A DNA stretch of 56,093 bases, taken from NCBI GenBank assembly GCA_002348315.1, contig DEAW01000119.1:6118-62210 (forward strand), in the 5' to 3' direction. How positions within the stretch are numbered: position 1 is the stretch's first letter; each line of letters starts with the position of its first letter. Source of the DNA: Planctomycetaceae bacterium UBA2972 (GTDB taxonomy: Bacteria; Planctomycetota; Planctomycetia; Pirellulales; Pirellulaceae). Below the pieces are notes generated by a model that was not told the origin of the DNA, searched no databases, and saw only the letters and a program-made list of their open reading frames with translations. The position numbers and the translations under genes are program-made. Of this stretch, positions 28,068 through 38,263 are shown one piece after another.

Positions 28068-28273
28068 GAGCGTTTCCTTAGTTGAGTTGTGTGGATACGA
28101 GTTGTTTATTCATCTTAACGATTTGCAGCGGGACTTGCAGACAATCATGTGACGCCTGCTTTTCCAGGGGTCTCAAGAGGAGTATCATACCGTGTAGTGA
28201 AAGGGCCGAATCGCCGACGGCGTAATTAGTTTTCAGATGCTTAGACAAGCGAGATAGAGAAGGATAGAAATAC

Positions 28274-29698
28274 ATGTCCGAGATGCGTACAGAACGAGAT
28301 TCAATGGGAGACGTACAGGTTCCGGCACAGGCATATTATGGAGCCCAGACTCAGCGAGCAGTAGAGAATTTCCCAGTCTCGGGGTGGTCTTTAGCACCTG
28401 GTTTGATTCATGCCATGGGACTTGTGAAGTATGCCTGTGGTGTCGCTAATCGAGATCTCGGTAAGCTCACGGATACCGGAAAGAATCGTCTGAACGATCA
28501 ACAGGTCGAAGCGATGTTGGCGGCATGTCGGGAAGTTTCTGAAGGAAAACTGGATGCACAATTCCCTGTGGATGTCTTCCAGACCGGTTCGGGAACGTCC
28601 AGCAATATGAATGTTAATGAAGTGATCGCGAATCGGTCCATTGAAATTCATGGAGGAGATCGTTTCGCTGCAGAAAAACCGATTCATCCCAATGATCACG
28701 TCAATATGGGCCAAAGCACGAATGATACTTTTCCGACCGCCATCCATGTCGCAGTGGGCGTGGCGATTCAGCAAAAGCTAATTCCTGCATTAACACGTTT
28801 CGCCGAATCGTTGAGAGACAAAGCTCAACAGTGGGATCAGATCATTAAAATTGGCCGCACGCACTTAATGGATGCCACCCCACTTCGTCTTGGTCAGGAA
28901 ATTGGTGGCTTTGCTCGACAGATCGAACTTTCGATTCAGCGAGCCACGCAAGCTCGCGATGCCGTTCTGGAATTGCCGGTCGGAGGAACAGCGGTCGGTT
29001 CGGGAATCAATACGCACCCGGAATTTGGCAGTCGTGTTGCTGCGGTGGTTGCTCAGGAGACGGGACTCGAGTTTATCGAAGCGGTTGATCACTTCGAAGC
29101 CAATGCTCAGCGAGACGGGTTAGTCGATAGCCATGGTGGATTGACCACCATTGCCAATACGTTATTCAACGTGGCAAATAATATTCGTTGGTTGGGTTCA
29201 GGGCCGAGATGCGGATTCTTTGAATTGAAGCTTCCTAGTCGTCAGCCCGGAAGCTCGATCATGCCTGGCAAAGTAAATCCGGTGATGTGTGAAAGTATGA
29301 TGCAGGTCGCCGCTCGAGTGATAGGTAACGGGCAGACAATTACTATGAGTGGTGCCGCAGGCGGAAACTTCCAACTCAACATCATGATGCCGGTTATGGG
29401 CCACGTTACGCTCGAGAGTATTGAACTGCTTAGTTCATCTGTCGAATCTTTTGTGGACTTCCTGATTGAAGATATGCAGGCCAATGTAGAAGCATGTAAT
29501 GGAGCGGTCGAACAAAGCCTTTCGATGGTAACCAGCCTGAATCCGTATATCGGTTATGAAAAAGCATCGAAGCTGGCTAAAGAGGCATTTGCCAGTGGAG
29601 AGACGATTCGCGAGCTATGTAAAGCTCAGGAAATCCTGCCAGAGGATCAGCTTACCGAAGCATTAGATCCGATGCGTATGACTGAGCCTCAGGAATAA
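28274..29698 (+). CDS. fumC: Class II fumarate hydratase
   Basis: A 474-residue protein of the aspartase/fumarase superfamily. The signature loop GSSIMPGKVNPVMCE is exact, and FQTGSGTSSNMNVNEVIANR, HPNDHVNMGQSTNDTFPTA and GRTHLMDATPLRLGQE mark the three conserved regions. It interconverts fumarate and L-malate in the citric acid cycle, in the cytoplasm, without iron-sulfur clusters. An aspartase is less likely because the overall motif set follows FumC. It is a single gene with its own upstream region. Confidence 0.96.
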   Translation: MSEMRTERDSMGDVQVPAQAYYGAQTQRAVENFPVSGWSLAPGLIHAMGLVKYACGVANRDLGKLTDTGKNRLNDQQVEAMLAACREVSEGKLDAQFPVDVFQTGSGTSSNMNVNEVIANRSIEIHGGDRFAAEKPIHPNDHVNMGQSTNDTFPTAIHVAVGVAIQQKLIPALTRFAESLRDKAQQWDQIIKIGRTHLMDATPLRLGQEIGGFARQIELSIQRATQARDAVLELPVGGTAVGSGINTHPEFGSRVAAVVAQETGLEFIEAVDHFEANAQRDGLVDSHGGLTTIANTLFNVANNIRWLGSGPRCGFFELKLPSRQPGSSIMPGKVNPVMCESMMQVAARVIGNGQTITMSGAAGGNFQLNIMMPVMGHVTLESIELLSSSVESFVDFLIEDMQANVEACNGAVEQSLSMVTSLNPYIGYEKASKLAKEAFASGETIRELCKAQEILPEDQLTEALDPMRMTEPQE

Positions 29699-30014
29699 CT
29701 TCGTCTCAAGCCAGCGAATCGGCGAGTATGTTGGCTGAAAGATGGTTTGCAGAGCGGTGGAAAGAGGTATGAAATCGCCTTAGAACGCCCCTTTTTACGT
29801 ATTTTTTGCAAACACCAGTCATTTGGCCTTTCGTCATAACTGATTTATTTTATCATTACGGACTTAATCCTAAAATGCGCTCATTTTATGCGCAGTTACC
29901 GCTTTGGAAGTGGTAGGGTTGGACGACAGCATAAGTCGATATTCTGGCGTGTTGTCAGGACTATATATACGAATCATTGACAAGTTTGTCTTTACATTAG
30001 GTTGGAAACAGCAA
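29699..30014. other. Intergenic region upstream of EF-G
   Basis: A gap of 316 bases. The part from about 29790 to 29890 is AT-rich with a weak sigma70-like pair (TTGGCC, 17 bases, TATTTT). TGCGCTCATTTTATGCGCA at 29876-29894 is a short inverted repeat. An in-frame extension of EF-G from 29904 is judged non-coding. No RNA gene seen. Confidence 0.4.
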
Positions 30015-32102
30015 ATGAAGCTGGAAGATGTCAGAAACATTGGAATCTCGGCGCATATTGACTCGGGAAAAACAACGCTGAGCGAGCGTATCCTTTTCTA
30101 TAGTGGCCGTATTCACAAGGTACAAGAAGTTCGTGGCGAAGGTGACGGCGCTACGATGGATCATATGGAGCTGGAAAAGGAACGTGGTATCACGATTACC
30201 AGTGCCGCCACAACTGTGGAGTGGGACGGAAAGACGGTTAATCTAATCGACACTCCCGGTCACGTTGATTTCACCGTTGAAGTGGAACGCAGTTTGCGAG
30301 TACTTGACGGTGCTGTGCTTGTTCTTTGTGCCGTCGGTGGAGTGCAGGCTCAGTCCTTGACTGTGGATCGCCAAATGAAGCGATACAAAGTTCCCCGTTT
30401 GGCTTTCATTAATAAGATGGACCGGACTGGTGCAGAACCACATCGCGTATGTTCTGAGATCGCCGAAAAACTTGGTGACTCACCGATTCTGATGCAACTT
30501 CCCATTGGTGAAGGTGACGATTTTGAAGGTGTCATCGATCTGATCAAGATGAAGGCGTTGTATTTCGACGGCTCCAACGGCGAGACCGTTCGTGAAGAAG
30601 ATATTCCTGCTGACCTGCAGGATGAAGCGGCTAAATTCCGAGCCGAGATGATTGAAAGCATCTCGATGGGCAGTGAAGAAATGATGGAACTGGTTCTCGA
30701 AGGCGAGGAACCAAGTGAAGAGATGATTCATACGACGCTGCGAACCATCGTATTAAACCGCGAAGCGACTCCTGTTTTCATGGGAACGGCATTCAAGAAC
30801 AAGGGTGTTCAGCCACTGCTCGATGCGGTTAATCGTTACCTGCCATCGCCACTCGACCGCTCGGTGGAAGCGAATAAAGCGGGTGAGGAAGAAGAAAAGC
30901 TGGCTTTGGAGCCTGATCCAAGTAAGCCATTCGTAGGGATGGCTTTCAAGATTGTCGAGGATCCGTTTGGCCAGTTGACATTTACTCGTATTTATCAGGG
31001 TACGATCCGAAAGGGTGAGACCTACATCAATCAGCGTACAGGTCGTAAAGACCGATTCTCTCGTATTGTGCGTATGCACTCTGAAAAACGAGAGGAAATT
31101 GATGAAGCGACTGCTGGCGATATCGTTGCTGTCATGGGCATTGACTGCGCAAGTGGTGATACATACTGTGACGAACAAAAATACTGTACGTTGGAAAACA
31201 TCTTTGTTGCAGACCCTGTGATCACGATGGCTGTCAACGTACCTAATCGAAGTGATGCCGACAAACTAGGCAAAGCGCTTCAGCGATTTCGTAAAGAAGA
31301 CCCAACCTTCCATGTAAGTACTGATGAAGAAACCAATGAAGTACTGATCGCCGGCATGGGCGAATTACACCTGGAAGTTTATATCGAACGAATTCGACGT
31401 GAATACGGAGTGGAAGTAGAAGTGGGAGCTCCTAAAGTTAGCTACCGTGAAGCTCCGACTGTAGCCAGAGAATTCAACTATAAGCATAAAAAGCAAACGG
31501 GTGGTTCCGGACAATTTGCTCATATCGTAGGTGCTCTGGAACCAATGGAAGTCGACGGTGATGAGACTTTTGAATTTGAAGAAAACATCGTCGGAGGTCG
31601 TATTCCGAAGCAATACATTCCATCGGTGGAAAAAGGGTTCCGCGAAGCTTGTAATCGTGGACCACTGGCTCGTTACCCAGTAGTGGGTGTCAAGGTAACA
31701 CTTGATGACGGCTCGTACCACGAGGTCGATAGTTCGGATAAAGCTTTCCAGACAGCTGCAGGTGGCTGTTTCCGCGAAACATTTGTTCAGGCAAAGCCAG
31801 CAATTCTGGAGCCGATGATGAAAATGGAAGTTGAAGTGCCTGAAGACTTCCAGGGGCCGGTTGTCGGTGATCTGATTAGTCGGCGTGGTTTAGTCAATAA
31901 TACCGAAGCCCGAGAAGGTGTTTCCACGATTCTGGCTGAAGTGCCACTTGTGGAGACATTTGGTTATGCTACGGACTTGCGTTCGATGACCAAAGGTCAG
32001 GGAACTTTCTCTATGGAACTTTCGAAATATATGAAAGTGCCTGCCACGGTTCAGCAGGAAATCATTAAGACGCGAGCCGAAGAATATGCTAATCGCAAAT
32101 AA
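30015..32102 (+). CDS. fusA: Elongation factor G, mitochondrial EFG1-like type
   Basis: A 695-residue translational GTPase. The GTP-binding motifs are AHIDSGKTT (G1), RGITITSAAT (G2), DTPGHVDF (G3) and NKMD (G4), followed by domains II-V (GMGELHLEVY, ATDLRSMTKGQGTFSME). It drives ribosome translocation. The sequence follows mitochondrial EFG1 more closely than typical bacterial EF-G: AHIDSGKTT instead of AHIDAGKTT, AVLVLCAVGGVQAQSLTV, GIDCASGDT, and FKNKGVQPLLDAV. This fits the spdEFG1 branch described for planctomycetes, spirochaetes and deltaproteobacteria. The ATG at 30015 matches the family start; 37 residues of upstream open frame are excluded. A strong terminator follows. Confidence 0.95.
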   Translation: MKLEDVRNIGISAHIDSGKTTLSERILFYSGRIHKVQEVRGEGDGATMDHMELEKERGITITSAATTVEWDGKTVNLIDTPGHVDFTVEVERSLRVLDGAVLVLCAVGGVQAQSLTVDRQMKRYKVPRLAFINKMDRTGAEPHRVCSEIAEKLGDSPILMQLPIGEGDDFEGVIDLIKMKALYFDGSNGETVREEDIPADLQDEAAKFRAEMIESISMGSEEMMELVLEGEEPSEEMIHTTLRTIVLNREATPVFMGTAFKNKGVQPLLDAVNRYLPSPLDRSVEANKAGEEEEKLALEPDPSKPFVGMAFKIVEDPFGQLTFTRIYQGTIRKGETYINQRTGRKDRFSRIVRMHSEKREEIDEATAGDIVAVMGIDCASGDTYCDEQKYCTLENIFVADPVITMAVNVPNRSDADKLGKALQRFRKEDPTFHVSTDEETNEVLIAGMGELHLEVYIERIRREYGVEVEVGAPKVSYREAPTVAREFNYKHKKQTGGSGQFAHIVGALEPMEVDGDETFEFEENIVGGRIPKQYIPSVEKGFREACNRGPLARYPVVGVKVTLDDGSYHEVDSSDKAFQTAAGGCFRETFVQAKPAILEPMMKMEVEVPEDFQGPVVGDLISRRGLVNNTEAREGVSTILAEVPLVETFGYATDLRSMTKGQGTFSMELSKYMKVPATVQQEIIKTRAEEYANRK

Positions 32103-32128
32103 CGGCATCTAAAGTCTGGTCGAAAAAC

Positions 32129-32163
32129 AAAAAATCCGCTGTAATTCACAGCGGATTTTTTTT
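32129..32163 (+). terminator. Bidirectional Rho-independent terminator
   Basis: A 10-base-pair perfect stem (AATCCGCTGT with ACAGCGGATT), 5-base loop, A-run before and T-run after. It stands between the convergent EF-G and uronate-isomerase-like genes and can stop transcription in both directions. Confidence 0.9.
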
Positions 32164-32186
32164 GTGTTGGAGATCGGTCTTTCGGT

Positions 32187-33470
32187 TTAGACGTTAAAGA
32201 CGGTTTCCACATTTCCTCGTAGTAGACGGTGTCCAAAAGTCACCGCTCGTTCTTCACTCCATCCCCGGTCAACCACATAGCGTTCGGCCAAAACTTTGGC
32301 CAGGATGCGTTTATACATGGCGAATTTGGGTAAAGCAAATTCGAGTTTATACATGTCACTGTAATATCCAATTTGTTTGGTTTGAGGGACCGCTTCCAGT
32401 CGTGCTGCTGTGTCGTGCTCAATAAAGGTCGGCGTATTGCTGTACCACCAATGTCCGTTGGTGATCACGTTTGGGAAAATCCAGGAGTAGCTTGCCAATT
32501 CCTGGTTGGTCACACTTGCCAGAACTGAGATTGGGAATTTCACAGCCGGAAAAGTATTAAATAGGTCGGCGTACTGGATCAATGAGACGCGACTGTCATA
32601 GAGGTCCATCCCCTGATAAACTCCTCCCGGATACACCGCGCGATTTACGCCGATCATCAGGTCAAATGGGAGTTTGAATTCGTCGCATAGTTCAGTAAGT
32701 TTCCAAAATACCCAGCAGGCCATTGTCTCTTTGTATTCAGGTTCCGCCTGCTCACCGTGAGTTTGGATTTGTTCGAGTGCGGTTTGGGCCTGGCCGTATT
32801 CAATCTCACGTGGGGCAAACCAGGGAGGTAGTGAAATCGCACATGCTTTGGCATTTTCCCGGGTGAAATGTGTAAACAGGTGCTCTAAGCACTGGGTCAG
32901 AGAACCGAGGTTTTCGATCGAAATGTTGGTGCAGACTTCGAGTCGTTCCCGAACGGAATCTTTGGAAAGATGGAAGACGAGGTCATCGGTGCGTAGACAG
33001 GGTATGTAGACGGAGGTGTCAAATCCTTCGAGCGGATCGTCAAAATCATTGGTCAGAAAGACCGCTTCGATTCCCGATTGTTTTAACACTTGCTGGGACC
33101 AATCGGCTTGATTCATCTTCGCTTGAGCAGCATCAAAGACAGACTCCCAGTTGGAACCATCGATGATCTCTCCTTCAAAACCGAAAAATTTCTGGCACAT
33201 TTCGATCAGCCAGCTGTATTGGATAGTGTTTTGGATGGGCTCGAGATTATTTAATAACAGCCCCACCTTCTCACGAGGGGTTATCTCAGGAGCTTCAATC
33301 TCCTGACGGGCTAGACCGGCTGAGTGGGCTAATTCAGTGTAATAGTGATAGCCGAGAATTTCCGAAAGATCTTTGGACGCAGGGCTTAACGCATCGATAT
33401 GAGTATGCGGGTCAATAAGAACGAGGTTGTCGAGTTGCTCAAAAATTCGGTTTCGTAAGTCCGTAGACAT
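32187..33470 (-). CDS. Glucuronate isomerase (UxaC)-like amidohydrolase
   Basis: A 427-residue protein of the metal-dependent hydrolase superfamily. The N-terminal metal motif is DPHTHID. The C-terminal half has GHWWYSNTPTFIEH and SDMYKLEFALPKFAMYKRIL, which correspond to the conserved end of uronate isomerases. UxaC converts D-glucuronate and D-galacturonate to ketoses. This copy is shorter and divergent from E. coli UxaC, so a related sugar-acid substrate is possible. It converges with EF-G on a shared terminator, and its 5' side is divergent from the DUF1549/1553 gene at 33.7 kb. No other uronate genes are seen nearby. Confidence 0.75.
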   Translation of the reverse strand: MSTDLRNRIFEQLDNLVLIDPHTHIDALSPASKDLSEILGYHYYTELAHSAGLARQEIEAPEITPREKVGLLLNNLEPIQNTIQYSWLIEMCQKFFGFEGEIIDGSNWESVFDAAQAKMNQADWSQQVLKQSGIEAVFLTNDFDDPLEGFDTSVYIPCLRTDDLVFHLSKDSVRERLEVCTNISIENLGSLTQCLEHLFTHFTRENAKACAISLPPWFAPREIEYGQAQTALEQIQTHGEQAEPEYKETMACWVFWKLTELCDEFKLPFDLMIGVNRAVYPGGVYQGMDLYDSRVSLIQYADLFNTFPAVKFPISVLASVTNQELASYSWIFPNVITNGHWWYSNTPTFIEHDTAARLEAVPQTKQIGYYSDMYKLEFALPKFAMYKRILAKVLAERYVVDRGWSEERAVTFGHRLLRGNVETVFNV

Positions 33471-33659
33471 GGATTGCTTTACCTCAGTAGGTCATTTAAT
33501 GTCGTGTACACTGTCGCCAATGATGTTTTTCAATGTACCTCACGCAGCAATGGGAAGTAAGGCTAGCAAATCCTGCTGGACTATTTGGATTCAAATTGTC
33601 AGATAGTTAAAATAAATGGTTGATAACACAAGTGTTTTCCACGATGGATTCTTCAACGG

Positions 33660-36600
33660 ATGCGTACAAATAAAACAACCTCGATGAATGTGCACCGTCT
33701 CCTTTTTTCGATTGGGATATTTGCATTGCTGGTCACACAGCTTCTGGCGCAGGAAACGGAACAGGGGCAACGTATTGATTTCGCAAAGGATATTCAGCCG
33801 ATATTAAGAGCCAGTTGCTATTCCTGTCATGGTAGCGATGCTCAGGAAGGTGGTTTGCGCCTGGATAATAGGGCACGAGCATTCGTTGGAGGAGATAATG
33901 GTAAGGCGATCGTATCAGGGGATATAACCAAAGGTTTGCTACTGACTCTGATCAAGGGTACGGACGAAGATCTGGGACGCATGCCGCCCGAGGGTGAAGG
34001 GACGCCACTTACAGAGCAGCAAATTACACTGATTCAAAACTGGATTGCGCAGGGAGCGGAATGGCCCGATTCGGCTGATATCGCCATTCACTCCGATCAT
34101 TGGTCGTTTCAACCATTGGTTCGACCGGAATTACCGATGGTAGAGCAGCAGGACTGGATCAAGTCGCCGATCGATAAGTTTGTTCTGGCTCGTTTAGAAC
34201 AGGATGGAATCGCTCCGTCGTCACGCGCAACACGGAGCACGTTGATTCGCAGAGTTTATTTAGACTTGCTGGGACTGTTACCGTCGGCCGCTGAGGTTGA
34301 GCAATTCCTCAACGATCAACGGACGGATGCGTATCAGCAAATGGTGAATCGAGCATTGGAGTCGCCCCACTATGGTGAACGTTGGGGGCGTCATTGGCTG
34401 GACCTTGCTCGATACGCTGACAGTGACGGTTACGAAAAGGATCGTGCGCGACCTCATGCCTGGCGTTATCGTGATTGGGTCATTCATTCTCTCAATGCGG
34501 ATATGCCATTTGATCAGTTTACCATCGCTCAGATCGCCGGTGACATGTTACCCGAGGCGTCGGTTAGCCAACGCGTCGCCAGTGGGTTTCATCGCAATAC
34601 GCTTCACAACACCGAGGGAGGAACTGACCAGGAAGAAGATCGTGTTAAGAAGACGGTAGACCGTACGAACACGTTTGGCACAATCTGGTTGGGACTCACA
34701 GTCGGCTGCGCTCAGTGTCATAGTCACAAGTATGACCCGATAAGCCATCGTGAGTATTACCAGCTTTATTCGTTTTTCAACAGCATGAACGAGCAGGACG
34801 TGGCAGCTCCGACCATTGCTGAAGCGAATGAATTTACCAAACAGCAGCAACAGTATGCCGCTGAACATGAACAATTTGTGGCAGCCCGAACGAAATACGA
34901 ATCCGAACAGTTGCCGAATGCGTTAGCAAAGTGGTTAGAAGTGGATGCAAATCTGGTGTACCAGTGGAAGACCTTAACAGCAAGTGCCATCACCGGGCGT
35001 CACAAGGCTACGTTTAAAACGCTTGAGGATGGATCGATTTTGGTTGAAGGTGAGAATGTGCGATCGGATATTTATACGATTACCGGCACAGCTGACTCGC
35101 TAAGCGGTATTCGTCTGGAGGTTATTCCGGACGATCGTTTGCCCAAGAAAGGCCCGGGGCGAGCCGAAAACGGCAATTTTGTGTTAACCAATGTGCAGAT
35201 ATTGGCGAGGCAGGCAGGCAGTGAAGCTGAATTTGCTCCGCTGAAAATCAATAGAGCTCTGGCCGATTTCTCTCAGAGTAACTGGGAAGTGGCCAAGGCG
35301 ATTAACGAAAACGCTGAAGATGGTTGGGCTGTTTCACCGGAGATCGGTAAGCCTCACGTGGCCGTTTTCCAGTTGGAAAATTTGGCAACGTTTGAAGGTG
35401 GAATTGAATTCAAAGTTGTGCTGGATCAAAAATATGAGACTGGTAGTACACATAATCTGGGGAGGTTTCGGATTTCACATGCCAGTTTCGACGGTGTTTT
35501 GGGGTTGGACGGTACACCTGCCGAAGTCCTGGATGCCATCGCTGCTGAAACGAGAAACGCTCAACAGGAAAAAGTACTGCTGGACTACTATAAACAACTC
35601 GATGATCCTTACAAACAGCTTGTTCAGGCCGAAGAGGAGCATGAGGCAAAAGCTCCGAAACAATCAGATACGAAGGCACAGAGTGTCGTGGAGCTAGGGG
35701 AGGCTCGTCAGGCTCATATCCATTTACGAGGGAATTTCCTAACCAAAGGTGAGATGGTGGAAACCAAAGGGCTCGATGTCTTACCCACGGTAGCGGCAGG
35801 TGGTGAGAAACTGAATCGCTTGGATCTGGCTCATTGGACAGTGTCGGATGAGAATCCGTTAACGGCCAGAGTGACAGTGAATCGAGTATGGCAACGTTAT
35901 TTTGGCCGGGGCATTATTGAGACGAGTGATGACTTTGGGCTGCAGGGTTCCGAACCGACTCATCCAGGTTTGTTGGATTGGTTGGCAGTTGAATTTCGAG
36001 AGCAGAAGTGGAGTCTGAAGCATCTTCATCGAACAATTCTCAATAGTGCTGTTTATCAGCAGGTCTCGGCACATCGAACGGATTTAGAAGAGACGGATCC
36101 TGACAATGAGTTGTTAGCCCGACAATATCGATCACGAGTTGAAGCGGAAATTATCCGTGATTTAGCGTTGGATGCGAGTGGCTTGATTGTGGAAACCGTG
36201 GGCGGCCCGAGTGTACGTCCTCCGCAGCCGGCAGAATATTCGTCATTGACTTATGCCAATAGTGCCAGATGGCAAACCAGCGAAGGTGACAATCGATATC
36301 GTCGTGGTATGTATACGTTTTTCCAGCGAACGAGTCCTTACCCCATGTTGATGACGTTCGACGCTCCGGACTCGAATGTCTGTATTGCCAGGCGATCGCG
36401 AAGTAATACGCCGCTGCAGGCATTGACGATCTGGAATGACGTAGTGTTTACCGAGTGTGCTCAGAATTTGGGACGACGTGTCGTTCGAGAAGTGGCTAGT
36501 AGCGGTAAATTGGCAGAGGACGTGCGTAAGCGTGTCTACCATACTTTTCTTACGTGCCTGTCACGACGGCCGACACGAACGGAAATGGCGGTTGTGACAG

Positions 36601-36767
36601 AATTCTACCGGCGTCAATTCGATGCGTTGTCACGGGACGAAGCGGCAGCCAAAGAAGTCCTGGGGGATAGCCCCATGCCCGAATCAGCCAACCTTGCAGA
36701 AACAGCTTCCTGGGTGGCAGTTGCCAGGGTCTTATTAAACACAGACGAGTTTATTACTAAAGAGTAA
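33660..36767 (+). CDS. PSCyt1-DUF1549-DUF1553 exported protein with long insertion
   Basis: A 1035-residue protein (or 1027 from the ATG at 33684). The signal peptide ends near LLAQE. PSCyt1 contains SCYSCHGSDAQEGGLRLDN; DUF1549 (about residues 160-380) contains GERWGRHWLDLARYADSDGYE and CAQCHSHKYDP; DUF1553 (about 710-1030) contains NRVWQRYFGRGIIETSDDFG and RRSRSNTPLQAL. Between the two DUFs, about residues 425-620, lies a beta-rich insertion resembling a carbohydrate-binding or F5/8-type module, which the copy at 16-18.5 kb lacks. The two copies are thus not equivalent. It is followed 20 bases later by the DUF1501 gene. Function is unknown. Confidence 0.92.
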   Translation: MRTNKTTSMNVHRLLFSIGIFALLVTQLLAQETEQGQRIDFAKDIQPILRASCYSCHGSDAQEGGLRLDNRARAFVGGDNGKAIVSGDITKGLLLTLIKGTDEDLGRMPPEGEGTPLTEQQITLIQNWIAQGAEWPDSADIAIHSDHWSFQPLVRPELPMVEQQDWIKSPIDKFVLARLEQDGIAPSSRATRSTLIRRVYLDLLGLLPSAAEVEQFLNDQRTDAYQQMVNRALESPHYGERWGRHWLDLARYADSDGYEKDRARPHAWRYRDWVIHSLNADMPFDQFTIAQIAGDMLPEASVSQRVASGFHRNTLHNTEGGTDQEEDRVKKTVDRTNTFGTIWLGLTVGCAQCHSHKYDPISHREYYQLYSFFNSMNEQDVAAPTIAEANEFTKQQQQYAAEHEQFVAARTKYESEQLPNALAKWLEVDANLVYQWKTLTASAITGRHKATFKTLEDGSILVEGENVRSDIYTITGTADSLSGIRLEVIPDDRLPKKGPGRAENGNFVLTNVQILARQAGSEAEFAPLKINRALADFSQSNWEVAKAINENAEDGWAVSPEIGKPHVAVFQLENLATFEGGIEFKVVLDQKYETGSTHNLGRFRISHASFDGVLGLDGTPAEVLDAIAAETRNAQQEKVLLDYYKQLDDPYKQLVQAEEEHEAKAPKQSDTKAQSVVELGEARQAHIHLRGNFLTKGEMVETKGLDVLPTVAAGGEKLNRLDLAHWTVSDENPLTARVTVNRVWQRYFGRGIIETSDDFGLQGSEPTHPGLLDWLAVEFREQKWSLKHLHRTILNSAVYQQVSAHRTDLEETDPDNELLARQYRSRVEAEIIRDLALDASGLIVETVGGPSVRPPQPAEYSSLTYANSARWQTSEGDNRYRRGMYTFFQRTSPYPMLMTFDAPDSNVCIARRSRSNTPLQALTIWNDVVFTECAQNLGRRVVREVASSGKLAEDVRKRVYHTFLTCLSRRPTRTEMAVVTEFYRRQFDALSRDEAAAKEVLGDSPMPESANLAETASWVAVARVLLNTDEFITKE

Positions 36768-36787
36768 TCACCCTCGAGGTGGAAAAC

Positions 36788-38263
36788 ATGATGAATATCA
36801 ACAACGAATTGAGAACGAAGAGTCGGCGAGATTTTTTTACATCTTCAGCGAGTGGGCTGGGAGGCTTAGCATTAGCCTCACTGTTACAGGGTGACGGTGT
36901 ATGGGGGGCCGATCAGGCCAATCCATTGGCACCTAATTTTGGACACTTCGCTCCGAAAGCGAAACGCTGTGTATTTGTATTTCTTGCAGGGGCTCCGAGT
37001 CATGTCGATTTATACGACCCGAAGCCGGTCTTACAGCAACGACATGGTCAGGGTTTGCCGAAAGAGCTGACCGACAAGGTGCGCTTTGCCTTTATAAAAA
37101 AGGACAGCGCTATATTGATGGGGAGTAATCGGAAGTTTCGGCCCCATGGTGAGTGCGGCATGGAACTTTGTGATTTGCTGCCGAATATTGGTTCTTGTGC
37201 TGATGACATTGCGCTTGTACGTTCGATGCACACTGACGCCTTTAATCACCATCCTGCTCAATTGATGATGACGACGGGAGTACCACGATTTGGGCGGCCA
37301 AGTATGGGGTCGTGGCTTACCTATGGGCTCGGTTGTGAAACGAATGATTTACCGGCTTACGTAGTGCTTTCCGCAGGTCGAGGTAGTTCGGGTGGCGTTT
37401 CGAACTGGACGAGTGGATTTTTACCTTCCACCTATGAAGGGGTAGTCTTTCGTGGCGACGGAGAGCCGGTATTGAATTTGAATAGCCCTCAGGGATATTC
37501 ACGGGATATGCAAAAGGATTCTCTGGGACTGATTAACTCTCTCAATAGAATTCGACTGGAGCAGCAACAGGACACTGAAATTGCTAGTCGAATCAATTCC
37601 TATGAATTAGCCTTTCGGATGCAAAAGGCGGCTCCCGAATTAATTGACGTCTCGTCCGAAACTCAGGAGACGCTTGATCTTTACGGGGTTGGTAGAAAAG
37701 AACCCGAAAAGACTAGTTTTCGTGGTGGTGGTGCAAATGTGTACGGTCAGTTTTCCCGGAACTGTCTGTTAGCTCGTCGTTTGTTAGAACGTGGCGTACG
37801 GTTTGTCACACTGATGCATGCGTCCTGGGACCACCATAGTAATCTAAGTGAAGAGATATCCTATAACGCCGGAATGTTGGACCAGCCAGTAGCTGGGCTG
37901 CTGAAGGATCTCAAGCGTCGCGGGATGCTCGAAGATACGTTAGTCATTTGTGCCGGTGAATTTGGTCGTACACCGCTGGGTGAAAACCGAGGTGGCAATA
38001 AGCAGAATACCGGGCGAGATCATCACCCCTATGCTTATAGTTTGTGGATGGCCGGTGGTGGAATTAAAGGTGGTCAGGTCGTCGGGAAAACGGACGATAT
38101 TGGGTGGGCACCTGTGGAAGATGCAGTCCATGTGAATGACTTCCATGCCACGACGTTGAAGTTATTTGGCTTTGACCACCACCGCCTGGTGCATGAGTTT
38201 AAGGGATTAAATGTACGTCTAACCGATCAGGGTGGAAAAGTAGTTGAGAAGTTGATCGCTTAG
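36788..38263 (+). CDS. DUF1501 family protein (Tat-exported)
   Basis: The ATG at 36788, with GAGG 8 bases upstream, gives 491 residues; the GTG at 36779 overlaps that ribosome binding site and is unlikely. The Tat motif is KSRRDFFTSSASGLGG. The sulfatase-like DUF1501 motifs are FLAGAPSHVDLYDPKP, CAGEFGRTPLGENRGG and TGRDHHPYAYSLWMAGGG. It pairs with the DUF1549/DUF1553 gene just upstream, and the stop codon overlaps that of the convergent 225-aa gene by 4 bases. The physiological role is unknown. Confidence 0.92.
   Translation: MMNINNELRTKSRRDFFTSSASGLGGLALASLLQGDGVWGADQANPLAPNFGHFAPKAKRCVFVFLAGAPSHVDLYDPKPVLQQRHGQGLPKELTDKVRFAFIKKDSAILMGSNRKFRPHGECGMELCDLLPNIGSCADDIALVRSMHTDAFNHHPAQLMMTTGVPRFGRPSMGSWLTYGLGCETNDLPAYVVLSAGRGSSGGVSNWTSGFLPSTYEGVVFRGDGEPVLNLNSPQGYSRDMQKDSLGLINSLNRIRLEQQQDTEIASRINSYELAFRMQKAAPELIDVSSETQETLDLYGVGRKEPEKTSFRGGGANVYGQFSRNCLLARRLLERGVRFVTLMHASWDHHSNLSEEISYNAGMLDQPVAGLLKDLKRRGMLEDTLVICAGEFGRTPLGENRGGNKQNTGRDHHPYAYSLWMAGGGIKGGQVVGKTDDIGWAPVEDAVHVNDFHATTLKLFGFDHHRLVHEFKGLNVRLTDQGGKVVEKLIA

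Noticed and set aside
29904..30014. 37-residue N-terminal extension of EF-G
   Set aside because: Not part of any EF-G family start; MKLEDVRNIGIS matches the usual beginning.
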